Shown here: positions 29,296 to 37,858 of the stretch, one piece after another | Layout of the letters: each line of letters begins with the position of its first letter | Numbering within the stretch: the stretch's first letter is position 1 | Assembly: GCF_024159265.1 (NCBI RefSeq) | Contig: NZ_JAMYWY010000001.1 | Location: forward strand, 3,286,001-3,350,000 | Source: Paenibacillus sp. 1781tsa1 | GTDB lineage: Bacteria > Bacillota > Bacilli > Paenibacillales > Paenibacillaceae | Reading direction: 5' to 3' | DNA length: 64,000 nt | The notes under the pieces: generated by a model | Told to the model about the DNA's origin: nothing | The model's database searches: none | What the model saw: only the letters and a program-made list of their open reading frames with translations | Translations under genes and position numbers: made by a program

Positions 29296-30135
29296 ATGAG
29301 GAAGCTAGTATGGTTAACCTTAATTGCCATGGTTGTTAGTCTGAGTGCTTGTTCAGCCGGTAATTCTCAATTAAACGATGACTTGGTTTTCGTCGAAGGA
29401 GGGGCTTTCAAGAGCAGTAAGCCGAGTCAGATTAATAAAAATGAAACGCTGGACTCCTTTTATATTGGCAAATATGAAGTGACTCAAAAAGAGTGGATGG
29501 AAATTATGGGGGAAAACCCGTCTGGCTTCAAGGGAGATGACCTGCCCGTTGAAATGGTCAGCTGGTATGACGCAGTAGAATACTGTAATCAAAAAAGTAT
29601 AAAAGAAAACCTGAAACCTTATTACAATATAGACAAGGACAACCTGGACACGAATAATCACAATGAAAACGACAATATCAAATGGAATGTAACGATCAAC
29701 GAAGGCGCCAACGGTTACCGTTTACCTACAGAAGCAGAATGGGAATACGCTGCAAGCGGAGGCCAAAAGAGCTTAAATTACACATACAGTGGAAGTAATA
29801 ATCCTGATGAAGTTGCTTGGTACTGGATAAATGCCGGCGACAAGATTCTGACAGGTGACTGGAGCTGGCCCGCTATTGAGAGCAATCGTAATCAAACCCA
29901 AAAAGTCGGAACTCAGAAGGCGAATGAGTTAGGAATCTATGATATGTCTGGGAATGTGAGAGAATGGTGCTGGGACTGGTATAGCGATCCAGAGAGTCCA
30001 CAACAATCCTGGCGAGTGGTGAAAGGCGGAGGCTGGATTGGTGGTGTAAATAACAATGAAATAGCATTCCGAGGCAAATTTGATGCAAATGGTTTTGGGC
30101 CTGATCAAGGATTCCGTATTGTGCGTGGAGAATAA
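29296..30135 (+). CDS. SUMF1-like (FGE-sulfatase fold) lipoprotein
   Basis: A 279-aa lipoprotein (lipobox LSAC-S near residue 19) with one formylglycine-generating-enzyme-like domain (about 30-278; YEVTQKEW, VSWYDAVEYC, RLPTEAEWEYAA, GNVREWCWDWY and GFRIVRG). The C-terminal active-site cysteines of true FGE are not seen: the segment ends FRIVRGE. A catalytic formylglycine role is therefore unlikely, and no sulfatase is nearby. The fold is also used for ligand binding, so a surface binding or structural role in xylan use is possible. Confidence 0.85.
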   Translation: MRKLVWLTLIAMVVSLSACSAGNSQLNDDLVFVEGGAFKSSKPSQINKNETLDSFYIGKYEVTQKEWMEIMGENPSGFKGDDLPVEMVSWYDAVEYCNQKSIKENLKPYYNIDKDNLDTNNHNENDNIKWNVTINEGANGYRLPTEAEWEYAASGGQKSLNYTYSGSNNPDEVAWYWINAGDKILTGDWSWPAIESNRNQTQKVGTQKANELGIYDMSGNVREWCWDWYSDPESPQQSWRVVKGGGWIGGVNNNEIAFRGKFDANGFGPDQGFRIVRGE

Positions 30136-30171
30136 AATCTCTTGCCTGTTAGTGGATTACTTCTGAGTTCG

Positions 30172-30239
30172 ACCTATAATTTGTCGGGTGAAAACCTATA
30201 GTTTATCAGGTTGTTGCGCAAAAATGTAAGCGTTACACT
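30172..30239 (+). promoter_or_regulatory. Promoter with two 18-nt direct repeats, 22-nt period
   Basis: ACCTATAATTTGTCGGGT (30172-30189) and ACCTATAGTTTATCAGGT (30194-30211) are direct repeats exactly 22 nt apart. The second ends on the first base of -35 TTGTTG (30211-30216), followed by a 17-nt spacer and -10 TACACT (30234-30239). The cre-like TGTAAGCGTTACAC (30225-30238) covers spacer and -10. It points towards the two-component operon starting at 30519, with about 280 nt of leader that contains a gene remnant. Confidence 0.72.
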
Positions 30240-30375
30240 TGTATTGTCATTCCCGGCGCTTCGTTATAATCGGAGCGTTCTTATAATACGTCTGATAGAT
30301 ACAATTCTAAGTTATCGATTAATGACGATTAGACTGGTGAAAATGTTATTTCTTATACAATTGCATACATCTTCT

Positions 30376-30468
30376 GATCCTGAAATTCTCCAAGTTGTGC
30401 GAGCAGACAACAATCCTGCTGTTGTTCTGCTGTTTAGCGTTTTCGGAACAAATGAAATCTACCCATAG
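30376..30468 (+). pseudogene. Decayed fragment of an SGNH esterase gene copy
   Basis: The frame ending at TAG 30466 encodes VRADNNPAVVLLFSVFGTNE, closely similar to the ADNKPAVILLFSVFEND segment of the SGNH hydrolase at 26355. It follows a copy of that gene's promoter (30194-30239) after a short unrelated stretch. I read it as the remains of a duplicated esterase gene with an internal deletion, not a working gene. The rest of 30136-30518 holds only the promoter module and the ribosome site of the next gene. Confidence 0.65.
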
Positions 30469-30518
30469 ATATAGATAAAATACATGCAGCTGATCACGGA
30501 CAAAAGAGAGGTGAGCTA

Positions 30519-31634
30519 ATGTACAAGGTCATTGTCGCGGATGATGAGCCGTTTATGCTAGAAGGATGGAGAACGATGATCGACTGGCGAGCTTGTGGAT
30601 ATGAACTCTGTGGAACGGCAACGGATGGGGAGGAAGCACTTGCTTTATTCAACTCGGTTGAACCCGATCTTGTCGTCACTGATATTCAAATGCCTGTTAT
30701 GGATGGTCTCGGTTTGATTCACACCTTGCGAGAAGATCTCGCTTATACCTCTAAAATCGTTATCGTTACAGGATACTCCGATTTTAATTATGCCAAGCAA
30801 GCCATACGGTATCAGGTCGATCAGTATGTGCTTAAACCTCTTGTTCCAGAGGAAATTCATCAAATCCTTATGGAAATGATTGAACCTCTGGACAAACGTA
30901 GAAATGAGCAAAAACAGCAGCATGGAATCATGGTTACAGATGAAGCCCATGAAAATCATCTTAATGAATATCGAACAAGCGAAGAATATGATTTAGAGCA
31001 AATGATGAACATCTCCAAAGATATCTTGGCGTCGATTGAAGCCGGAGACACTTTTTCCATTGATAATGCAGTGAGTGCATTACTAGAGAAGAGTGAGACA
31101 GCAGAAGTTTCATTGGAATGGATACATCATGTCATCCGATATATCCATGGGGAGTTGCTACGGAAATATGGAAAAAGAGAGGTTTGCAGAGAAATACTAT
31201 GTGAAAAAGAATGGCATGAGGCTGCGAGTTGGACTTCTGGCACATTACAAGACCTGTGTGTTCGACTGTCCGAGCAACTTTCCCAGTCTGAATTGAAGCA
31301 AAAGTCGCGTACAGGAGGGCTTGTTGCAGAAGCAGTGAATGAATTGAAGCAACACTATCGAAGCAAAATTAAATTACAAGATGTAGCTAATCGTATTCAC
31401 GTGAATTCTGCCTACCTGGGTCAACAGTTCAAGCGGGAGATGGGAGTCAGTTTCATTGACTATGTGCACCAGCTTCGAGTTGAGGAAGCCCGTAAACTTC
31501 TGCGACGCACCAATATGAAGATCACTGAAATTGCATTCAGTCTGGGATATCATGATGCTGAATATTTCACCCAAAAATTCAGAGCACATACAGGGGAGCT
31601 TCCATCCGTCTATAAAAACAAAAACCAAGGGTGA
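30519..31634 (+). CDS. YesN-type response regulator, short form
   Basis: Regulator of 371 aa. It has a receiver (1-120) with ADDE, Asp55 in VTDIQMP and Lys in VLKPL, a shortened linker, and an AraC double helix-turn-helix (about 268-368; IAFSLGYHDAEYFTQKFR). It is about 140 residues shorter than the second regulator at 33434. AGAGGTGAG precedes ATG 30519. It lies 4 nt before the kinase gene at 31639, so kinase and two regulators form one operon. It probably controls xylan genes from promoters carrying the 18-nt repeats, including its own. Confidence 0.93.
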   Translation: MYKVIVADDEPFMLEGWRTMIDWRACGYELCGTATDGEEALALFNSVEPDLVVTDIQMPVMDGLGLIHTLREDLAYTSKIVIVTGYSDFNYAKQAIRYQVDQYVLKPLVPEEIHQILMEMIEPLDKRRNEQKQQHGIMVTDEAHENHLNEYRTSEEYDLEQMMNISKDILASIEAGDTFSIDNAVSALLEKSETAEVSLEWIHHVIRYIHGELLRKYGKREVCREILCEKEWHEAASWTSGTLQDLCVRLSEQLSQSELKQKSRTGGLVAEAVNELKQHYRSKIKLQDVANRIHVNSAYLGQQFKREMGVSFIDYVHQLRVEEARKLLRRTNMKITEIAFSLGYHDAEYFTQKFRAHTGELPSVYKNKNQG

Positions 31635-31638
31635 TCAT

Positions 31639-33420
31639 ATGCGTCATAAATTCTGGATGTTCCGTAAGGTTAATGATATTCCTCTCCGATCCAAATTTCT
31701 GCTTATTTATGTACTTAGTATTCTCCTTCCTGTAATAACGATTAATATCTTCTTCTATCAACGAACCTCTGCGGATATCAAGATTAGAGAACAGGAAAAT
31801 CTGCGCAAATCCATCGACAGGGCAGCGGGGGAACTGCTTGGCATGATTGATGAGAGCGTTGCTCTGAGCCGAATTATTGCAGCAGACGATTCGCTCTACG
31901 AGGCTTTGGATCGGACCTATCCTTCCCCCGTCGATTATTACAACGTGTACCATGCATTTCTGCGAGATAAATTAACAAGGTATATGTCAGCGAATATTCT
32001 GGAGGTGCGTATCTATACGGATAACGATACCATTCAGACCGGCAGTCACTATATCGTGATGAAAGACAAGAATGTACTTCCTGGATTGAAACAGCTGAAA
32101 TCCACCAGTGGAGGCATTCTTGTCGTTGATTATGTTGAGCCGTCCGGATTTAACGCGGGAAGAAGGATCAGTGTGATTGGCAAAATGGATACCTATACTT
32201 CCTTTGCCAATTACAACAAGTATTCCAAGATCGATCTGGAACTTAGCCGGGTGTATAGCATTTTAAATCGTGAATCAGATAGTCTTCAGCTGCGTCTGGT
32301 CGATAGCAACAATCGAACTGTCGTTTCAAGTGGGGAATTCAGCGAAACCGACTTATCTAACACGGAAAACGATTCAATAGCCAAGGAATCTGGCAATTCT
32401 GCTTATACGCTCGAAAAGTCATTGGGGAATCTAGCGTACCTTAAGGGTTGGAAATTGATTGGAGTTGCCGATACGCGTCACCTTGACCACCTGTTGCGAG
32501 AAGCCTTCAAATCCATTCTGGGGTTACTGGCAATAAGTATTGTAGTCCCCTCTGTGTTGATCTACATTATTTTGCGTTCCTATCACTATCGGATTCGCAA
32601 GCTATCCAGACATATGGAGAAGGTTCGCAATGAACGATTCGATCTGATTGAAATTCAGGAAGGCCGCGACGAAATCGGCGGGCTTATTCGAACATTTAAC
32701 ATCATGATTGGTAAAATTCATACGCTGATTAATGACGTGTATAAACTGGAAATCCGTCAAAAAGATTTGGAGTTGGATCAAGTAAGGACCGAATTGTCCA
32801 TGCTCCAGAGTCAGATGAATCCCCATTTTTTATTTAACACATTGAATGCCTTGCTGGTGGTTAGTACGAAGAATGGATATACGGAAGTCATTGAGATTAT
32901 TAAAAGTCTGTCCATGTTGATGAGACAGTTGCTCAGTCATTCGGACAATCTGATTCCCTTACATGAAGAACTGCAATTTACGAATCTTTATCTCCAGATT
33001 GAGAAGTTTCGCTTCGGGGAGCTTTTTGATTATACCTTCGAGGTTGATCCTGATGCTGCTTCGTTGCTCATTCCCCGCATGAGTATTCAACCGCTCGTTG
33101 AAAATGCATGCAAACATGGCTTGCAGGCGCGAAAAAATGGAAGACAGATCAAGATAACGGCGAGACGCAACGCTTCTGAACTGGTTATTCAGGTGATCGA
33201 TAATGGAATCGGTATGGATGCAGGGAGACTAACGGAGCTCCTGAGAGATATTCGTTCTGAAAGACCCAGGAACGGCGAGCATGTTGGACTCCGCAATGTC
33301 TACCGGAGGTTGGAACTCTTTTATGAAGGAAATGCGATATTCGATCTAAGCAGTGTACCAGGAGAGGAAACCATTGCAGGGTACCGTATACCGATCTCCA
33401 GGCTGGAACAGAGGAAATAG
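31639..33420 (+). CDS. YesM-type sensor histidine kinase
   Basis: Membrane kinase of 593 aa. Membrane helix (about 19-39), extracytoplasmic sensor region (about 40-290), second helix (about 293-313), HAMP (to about 365), His_kinase with phosphoacceptor His in NPHFLFNT (about 393) and HATPase (about 480-590; QPLVENACKHG and IDNGIGMD). ATG 31639 follows AAGGGTGATC; a longer frame from 31531 overlaps the previous gene and is rejected. It is flanked by two response regulators, one on each side. Its likely signal is a xylan-derived sugar, by context. Confidence 0.95.
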   Translation: MRHKFWMFRKVNDIPLRSKFLLIYVLSILLPVITINIFFYQRTSADIKIREQENLRKSIDRAAGELLGMIDESVALSRIIAADDSLYEALDRTYPSPVDYYNVYHAFLRDKLTRYMSANILEVRIYTDNDTIQTGSHYIVMKDKNVLPGLKQLKSTSGGILVVDYVEPSGFNAGRRISVIGKMDTYTSFANYNKYSKIDLELSRVYSILNRESDSLQLRLVDSNNRTVVSSGEFSETDLSNTENDSIAKESGNSAYTLEKSLGNLAYLKGWKLIGVADTRHLDHLLREAFKSILGLLAISIVVPSVLIYIILRSYHYRIRKLSRHMEKVRNERFDLIEIQEGRDEIGGLIRTFNIMIGKIHTLINDVYKLEIRQKDLELDQVRTELSMLQSQMNPHFLFNTLNALLVVSTKNGYTEVIEIIKSLSMLMRQLLSHSDNLIPLHEELQFTNLYLQIEKFRFGELFDYTFEVDPDAASLLIPRMSIQPLVENACKHGLQARKNGRQIKITARRNASELVIQVIDNGIGMDAGRLTELLRDIRSERPRNGEHVGLRNVYRRLELFYEGNAIFDLSSVPGEETIAGYRIPISRLEQRK

Positions 33421-33433
33421 GAGGTAATCTCTC

Positions 33434-34975
33434 ATGTATAAAGTATTGTTAGTCGATGATGAACCGTATGCCATTGAAGGGTTACAGCTTCTGATCAATT
33501 GGGAAAAGCATGGATTTGAAATCAAAGGTGTGTGCGCCAATGGTGAGGAAGCGATTCGTATGATACAAGAAGATCAGCCTGATCTTGTGGTGACAGACAT
33601 TCGTATGCCTGTCATGAATGGGCTGGAACTTGTGGAAGAAGCACGACGATTGGAACATGAATCTGTGCTGTTTGTCATCACGAGTGGATACAGTGACTTT
33701 AATTATGCGAGGCAAGCTATTCGATTAGGTGTCTCCAACTATTTAACCAAACCCGTTGACAGTATAGAAGCAGAGGACATGTTGGTCCGTCTCCGTATGC
33801 AGTTGCAGGAGCGTGAAAACCAGGAGCGTATTCGGGAACATGCAAACGAGCAAAGGATCAAAGCGTTTTTGTCCGCACTGATGAAGGATAAGCAGAATAT
33901 ATCGGAGCAGGAGATGTCGGAAATCCTTCCTCGTTTAGACAAGTCCCATTGGGCATACCTGCGGATAGCTTTTCAGGGAGATATTCAGGAAGCCTGTTCC
34001 GTAGCCGAACAAACGGCTGATGTAACAACTTGTTGTTATGTGATAGACAGAACAAGAGACTCATTGGGACTGGTATGGGGGGAGCAAGCGAAGGATAGAA
34101 ATGGGACATCTGAAGCAATTAAAGCTTTTGCCCAGCGTTTGATGAACAACATGCAAAATAACGGCTGCGAAGATATTCATATCGCGGTTGGTTTAACGGT
34201 CAACAAAGTGGAGCTTTTATCTGAATCCTTACACTCCGCTCAGGAGGTTGGGCGTTATTTGTTTTTTAATCAAAAGCGCCTTTTGTTTGCCGAAGAAATT
34301 CAGTTGGAGAATTGGCAGTTTGATCCGGAAACGCTATCAGAGGTGGACCATATTAGCGAATTGCTTGAAAACGGTTCTGTCGAGGAACTCTCGAGTTCCA
34401 TTCGTAGTGCCTTTGAACTGTTTATACAGATGAAGGCTGCGCCAGAGATTGTACATATTTTCTCTACACACATTATATTCCGCGGACTGTCCCTGTGTAG
34501 AGAATTAGGAGGAGAACCTAATGCTCTAATGAACGAATTGGCAAGCGGAATTCTGGAGAAGGGCCAACGAAATATAGAAAAAGTTGCTAACAATCTGGAA
34601 CATTTCTGTTTGCAATGCAAGTCAGAACTGGCTCTTTTCCGGGAAAGGCAACTTGGAGGCATTCAGGCGACGGTTGCTGAATATGTGCAGATGCATTACA
34701 GAGAGACATTTACGATTCAAGAGCTCGCAGAGCGATTCTACGTGAACCCAGTCCATTTAGGGCAGTCCTTTTTGCGAAAGTACGGAAAAGGTGTAATCGA
34801 GGTTGTACATGATCTGCGAATGGAAGAAGCGAAGCGTCTCCTTCAGCAGACGAATCAGACATCAAGTGCGATTGCAGAGCAGGTAGGGTACCGCAGTTAC
34901 CAGCATTTTCTCAGACACTTCGAAAAACGTACAGCCATGAAACCTTTAGAATACAGACAAAAGTATGCGAATTGA
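33434..34975 (+). CDS. YesN-type response regulator, full length
   Basis: Regulator of 513 aa with receiver (1-120; VDDE, Asp55 in VTDIRMP, Lys in YLTKPV), a long middle region and an AraC double helix-turn-helix (about 408-510; IAEQVGYRSYQHFLRHFEK). TAGGAGG precedes ATG 33434, and 13 nt separate it from the kinase. It is the second regulator for one kinase in this operon, and immediately precedes the importer genes at 35115-38761, which it may activate. Confidence 0.94.
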   Translation: MYKVLLVDDEPYAIEGLQLLINWEKHGFEIKGVCANGEEAIRMIQEDQPDLVVTDIRMPVMNGLELVEEARRLEHESVLFVITSGYSDFNYARQAIRLGVSNYLTKPVDSIEAEDMLVRLRMQLQERENQERIREHANEQRIKAFLSALMKDKQNISEQEMSEILPRLDKSHWAYLRIAFQGDIQEACSVAEQTADVTTCCYVIDRTRDSLGLVWGEQAKDRNGTSEAIKAFAQRLMNNMQNNGCEDIHIAVGLTVNKVELLSESLHSAQEVGRYLFFNQKRLLFAEEIQLENWQFDPETLSEVDHISELLENGSVEELSSSIRSAFELFIQMKAAPEIVHIFSTHIIFRGLSLCRELGGEPNALMNELASGILEKGQRNIEKVANNLEHFCLQCKSELALFRERQLGGIQATVAEYVQMHYRETFTIQELAERFYVNPVHLGQSFLRKYGKGVIEVVHDLRMEEAKRLLQQTNQTSSAIAEQVGYRSYQHFLRHFEKRTAMKPLEYRQKYAN

Positions 34976-35007
34976 TCTTTGGAAAAGAAGAACTCCTCCT
35001 GAATAAG

Positions 35008-35076
35008 ACCTGCAATTACAGGGGGGTGGACCTTAAATATATATATTTTGTAACCGCATACATTTCTTCATACTAA
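35008..35076 (+). promoter_or_regulatory. Probable promoter with ACCT direct repeats and cre-like site
   Basis: ACCTGCAATTACAGG (35008) and ACCTTAAATATATATATT (35030) start 22 nt apart, as at 30172/30194. A weak -35 TTTGTA (35047-35052) and -10 candidates CATACT (35069-35074) or TACTAA follow. TGTAACCGCATACA (35049-35062) matches the CcpA consensus at 13 of 14. The repeat match to the 18-nt element is only partial. Confidence 0.45.
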
Positions 35077-35114
35077 AAACAGTAAGACATACCACTTCCA
35101 AGGAGGGCAAGTAC

Positions 35115-36770
35115 ATGGGGGGACTTAAGAAAAAGAAGCTTTGGGGTTCCGTATCACTCGTTCTGGCTTTAAGTTTGGCACTTGCAGGATGCAGCGGTGA
35201 CAATGAGAAAGCGACTACAAAGGATGGGAAAGAGGTACTGAACATCACGGCCTTTATCGGAACGCCAAATCAGGCGCCAGCTAAAGATAACCGGATCTAC
35301 AAGAAGATCCAGGATGAGCTCGGCGTCAATCTTGAGATGGAGTTTCTCGTGGGTGATCTTCAACAGAAGCTCGGCGTTATGATTGCCGGTGGTGATTTCC
35401 CTGACTTGATCACAGCAGATACCAAATTGGTATCAGCCGGTGCGGTTATTCCGCTCGAAGATCTCATTGAAGAGCATGCACCTAATCTGAAGAAGCATTT
35501 CGGTAAAGACTGGAACCGGATGAAAGACTCCAGTGACGGACACATTTATTGGTTGCCTAACTATGGAGTGTATACAGGGGAGTTCATTAGTAACTATTAC
35601 TCTGGTCCTGCATTCTGGATTCAAAAGTCCATACTGAAGGATGCCGGGTACCCGACTCCTAAAACGTTGGATGATTTCACGAAGTTGATCCGTGATTACG
35701 CAGCCAAGAATCCAACGATTGATGGTCAACCGACGATTGGTTTCACGACATTGGCTTCAGACTGGCGGACGTTCCCTTTGCTTAACCCACCTGAACATCT
35801 TACGGGTCACCCCAATGACGGGGGCGTAGTCGTAGATGATAACGGAGTGGCAACCGTTTTTGCCGACAAAGATATCTCCAAACGGTATTATAAGGAACTA
35901 AACAATCTCTATAATGAAGGATTGCTGGATAAAGAAGCCTTTGTTCAGAACTATGATCAATATCTGGCCAAAATTTCTTCGGGACGTGTGCTTAGTATGT
36001 TCGACCAGCACTGGAATTTCCAAGCTGGGGAAGACCCACTTGTAGCACAGGGCAAAATTGGTCAGACATACGTAGGCTTCCCGCTAGTCTATGATACAAG
36101 TATCACAGATCACTATCTGGATCGTCCGGTCATTAACTTGAACAATGGTTTTGGTATCAGTAAAGATGCCGAAGACCCTGTCGCACTCATCAAATTCCTC
36201 GATAAGCTTATGGACGAGAAGTACCAGAAGCTCTTGTCATGGGGTGAAGAGGGTGTAGACTATCAGGTGAATGAAGAAGGAAGATTCTATCGTACACCAG
36301 AGCAACGTAAAGAGCAGGATGATCCGGCATGGAGATTGGTTAACAAAGCAGAAGGTTTCTATGCTGCAGCACCAAAACTCGAAGGAACATTTGAAGATGG
36401 CAACGCCATTGGAGCGATCAACCAACCTGAGGAATTCTATGACAACCTCAAACCGGAAGATAAAGAACTTCTGGATGCATATGGCTTTAAAACGTGGAGT
36501 GACTTCTTCTCTCCTGCACCAGAAAATCCAGTGTACTATCCAGCATGGCAAGTCGATCTGAAAGAAGGCTCTGATGCTGCGGTAGCGAACAAACAAATGA
36601 CAGACACTTCATTGAAATTCTTGCCTAAAGCGATCATGTCAAAACCGAATGAATTCGATAACATTTGGACTGAATATGTGGACGCTTACAAGAAAATCGA
36701 TATTAAATCCTATGAAGACCGAATTAATGAACAACTGAAATGGAGAATCGAGAACTGGTCCGTTAAATAA
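35115..36770 (+). CDS. Extracellular solute-binding lipoprotein (LplA type)
   Basis: Binding protein of 551 aa with lipobox LALAGC near residue 26 and a mature SBP fold resembling the tandem pair at 50637 and 52340 (shared SSGRVL/TSGRVL and GNAIGAINQPEE/GNAYGPGNQPEV-type segments). AGGAGGGC precedes ATG 35115. First gene of an importer operon next to the xylanase cluster, so xylo-oligosaccharides or aldouronates are the most likely ligands. A hairpin lies just after it. Confidence 0.93.
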   Translation: MGGLKKKKLWGSVSLVLALSLALAGCSGDNEKATTKDGKEVLNITAFIGTPNQAPAKDNRIYKKIQDELGVNLEMEFLVGDLQQKLGVMIAGGDFPDLITADTKLVSAGAVIPLEDLIEEHAPNLKKHFGKDWNRMKDSSDGHIYWLPNYGVYTGEFISNYYSGPAFWIQKSILKDAGYPTPKTLDDFTKLIRDYAAKNPTIDGQPTIGFTTLASDWRTFPLLNPPEHLTGHPNDGGVVVDDNGVATVFADKDISKRYYKELNNLYNEGLLDKEAFVQNYDQYLAKISSGRVLSMFDQHWNFQAGEDPLVAQGKIGQTYVGFPLVYDTSITDHYLDRPVINLNNGFGISKDAEDPVALIKFLDKLMDEKYQKLLSWGEEGVDYQVNEEGRFYRTPEQRKEQDDPAWRLVNKAEGFYAAAPKLEGTFEDGNAIGAINQPEEFYDNLKPEDKELLDAYGFKTWSDFFSPAPENPVYYPAWQVDLKEGSDAAVANKQMTDTSLKFLPKAIMSKPNEFDNIWTEYVDAYKKIDIKSYEDRINEQLKWRIENWSVK

Positions 36771-36792
36771 AAAAATGCGGCAATGATTCGCT

Positions 36793-36835
36793 CGGAAGGT
36801 ATTTACTAGGGAATTACTCAGGCGAGTACCTTCCG
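36793..36835 (+). repeat. Hairpin between binding-protein and permease genes
   Basis: CGGAAGGTA (36793-36801) pairs with TACCTTCCG (36827-36835) across a 25-nt loop. There is no T tract. It may allow higher levels of the binding-protein message than of the permease message. Confidence 0.5.
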
Positions 36836-36880
36836 GGGATCATGCATAAAGTCGCTGCAAGCCAATAGGAGGAGTGAAAG

Positions 36881-37846
36881 ATGGCGAACACGCCTGGAGC
36901 CATACCAGAGCAAACTACCCATACAGCCGTTGTCAAAACACCAATGTTAAAACGGTTGCGCGGACAGAGACAACTGATGTTCATGTCATTACCCATCGTT
37001 GCGTACATTCTCGTATTCTCGTATTATCCCATTTGGGGCTGGGTTATGGCCTTTCAGAATTATAGTCCTGCCAAGAGTTTCACCCAGCAGGAATGGGTCG
37101 GGCTCAAACACTTCAAGTTTTTGCTAACTGACGATGCATTTCTTAACGTGCTTCGTAATACCATTGCGATGAGTGTAATCAATATGGTGCTCGGATTTGC
37201 AACAGCCATTATATTTGCCATTTTACTTAATGAGATCAAGCATAAGTTCTATAAACGAACCATTCAAACGATATCGTATTTGCCTCACTTTCTCTCATGG
37301 ATTATCGTGACAGGCATCGTGGCAAGTTCACTGTCTGTAGACGGCGGAATTGTCAATGTGGTGCTCATGAAGTTAAACATCATTCAAGAACCTATTATGT
37401 GGCTTAGCGTTCCGGAATATTTCTGGGGCATTGTAGGCGCATCTCATGTGTGGAAAGAAGTAGGCTGGAATGCCATTATTTATCTGGCGGCCATTACGTC
37501 TATCGATCCCTCGCTCTATGAAGCGGCAGAGATCGATGGTGCGAACCGATATAAGAAAATGCTGTATGTGACCTTACCCGGAATCAAATCCATTGTTATC
37601 ATTTTGCTGATCATGAATATGGGCTGGATTCTGGAAGCTGGATTCGAAGTTCAGTATCTGTTAGGTAATGGCGTGGTTGTCGACTGGTCACAGACGATAG
37701 ATATATTTGTCCTGAAATACGGACTACAGATCGGAAATTACTCTTTGGCTACCGCAGCAGGAATATTCAAGACAGTGGTTAGTATTACGCTGATCTTTGC
37801 GGCGAATTCTATTTCCAAACGGCTCGGGGAAGACCGATTAATATAA
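36881..37846 (+). CDS. Sugar ABC transporter permease (LplB type)
   Basis: Membrane subunit of 321 aa, about six helices, EAA loop EAAEIDGANRYKK. AATAGGAGG precedes ATG 36881. It is strikingly similar to the permease at 54159 (shared PIWGW/PLWGW, MAFQN, KSFTQQ/RSFSDQ and QEWVG/QQWVG), so the two importers are paralogous. Confidence 0.94.
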   Translation: MANTPGAIPEQTTHTAVVKTPMLKRLRGQRQLMFMSLPIVAYILVFSYYPIWGWVMAFQNYSPAKSFTQQEWVGLKHFKFLLTDDAFLNVLRNTIAMSVINMVLGFATAIIFAILLNEIKHKFYKRTIQTISYLPHFLSWIIVTGIVASSLSVDGGIVNVVLMKLNIIQEPIMWLSVPEYFWGIVGASHVWKEVGWNAIIYLAAITSIDPSLYEAAEIDGANRYKKMLYVTLPGIKSIVIILLIMNMGWILEAGFEVQYLLGNGVVVDWSQTIDIFVLKYGLQIGNYSLATAAGIFKTVVSITLIFAANSISKRLGEDRLI

Positions 37847-37858
37847 GGAGGACTAGAG

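Noticed and set aside
30211..30468. 85-codon frame as a complete gene
   Set aside because: It starts inside a promoter box, has no ribosome site, and only its last 20 or so codons resemble a protein (the SGNH esterase). Treated as a remnant.
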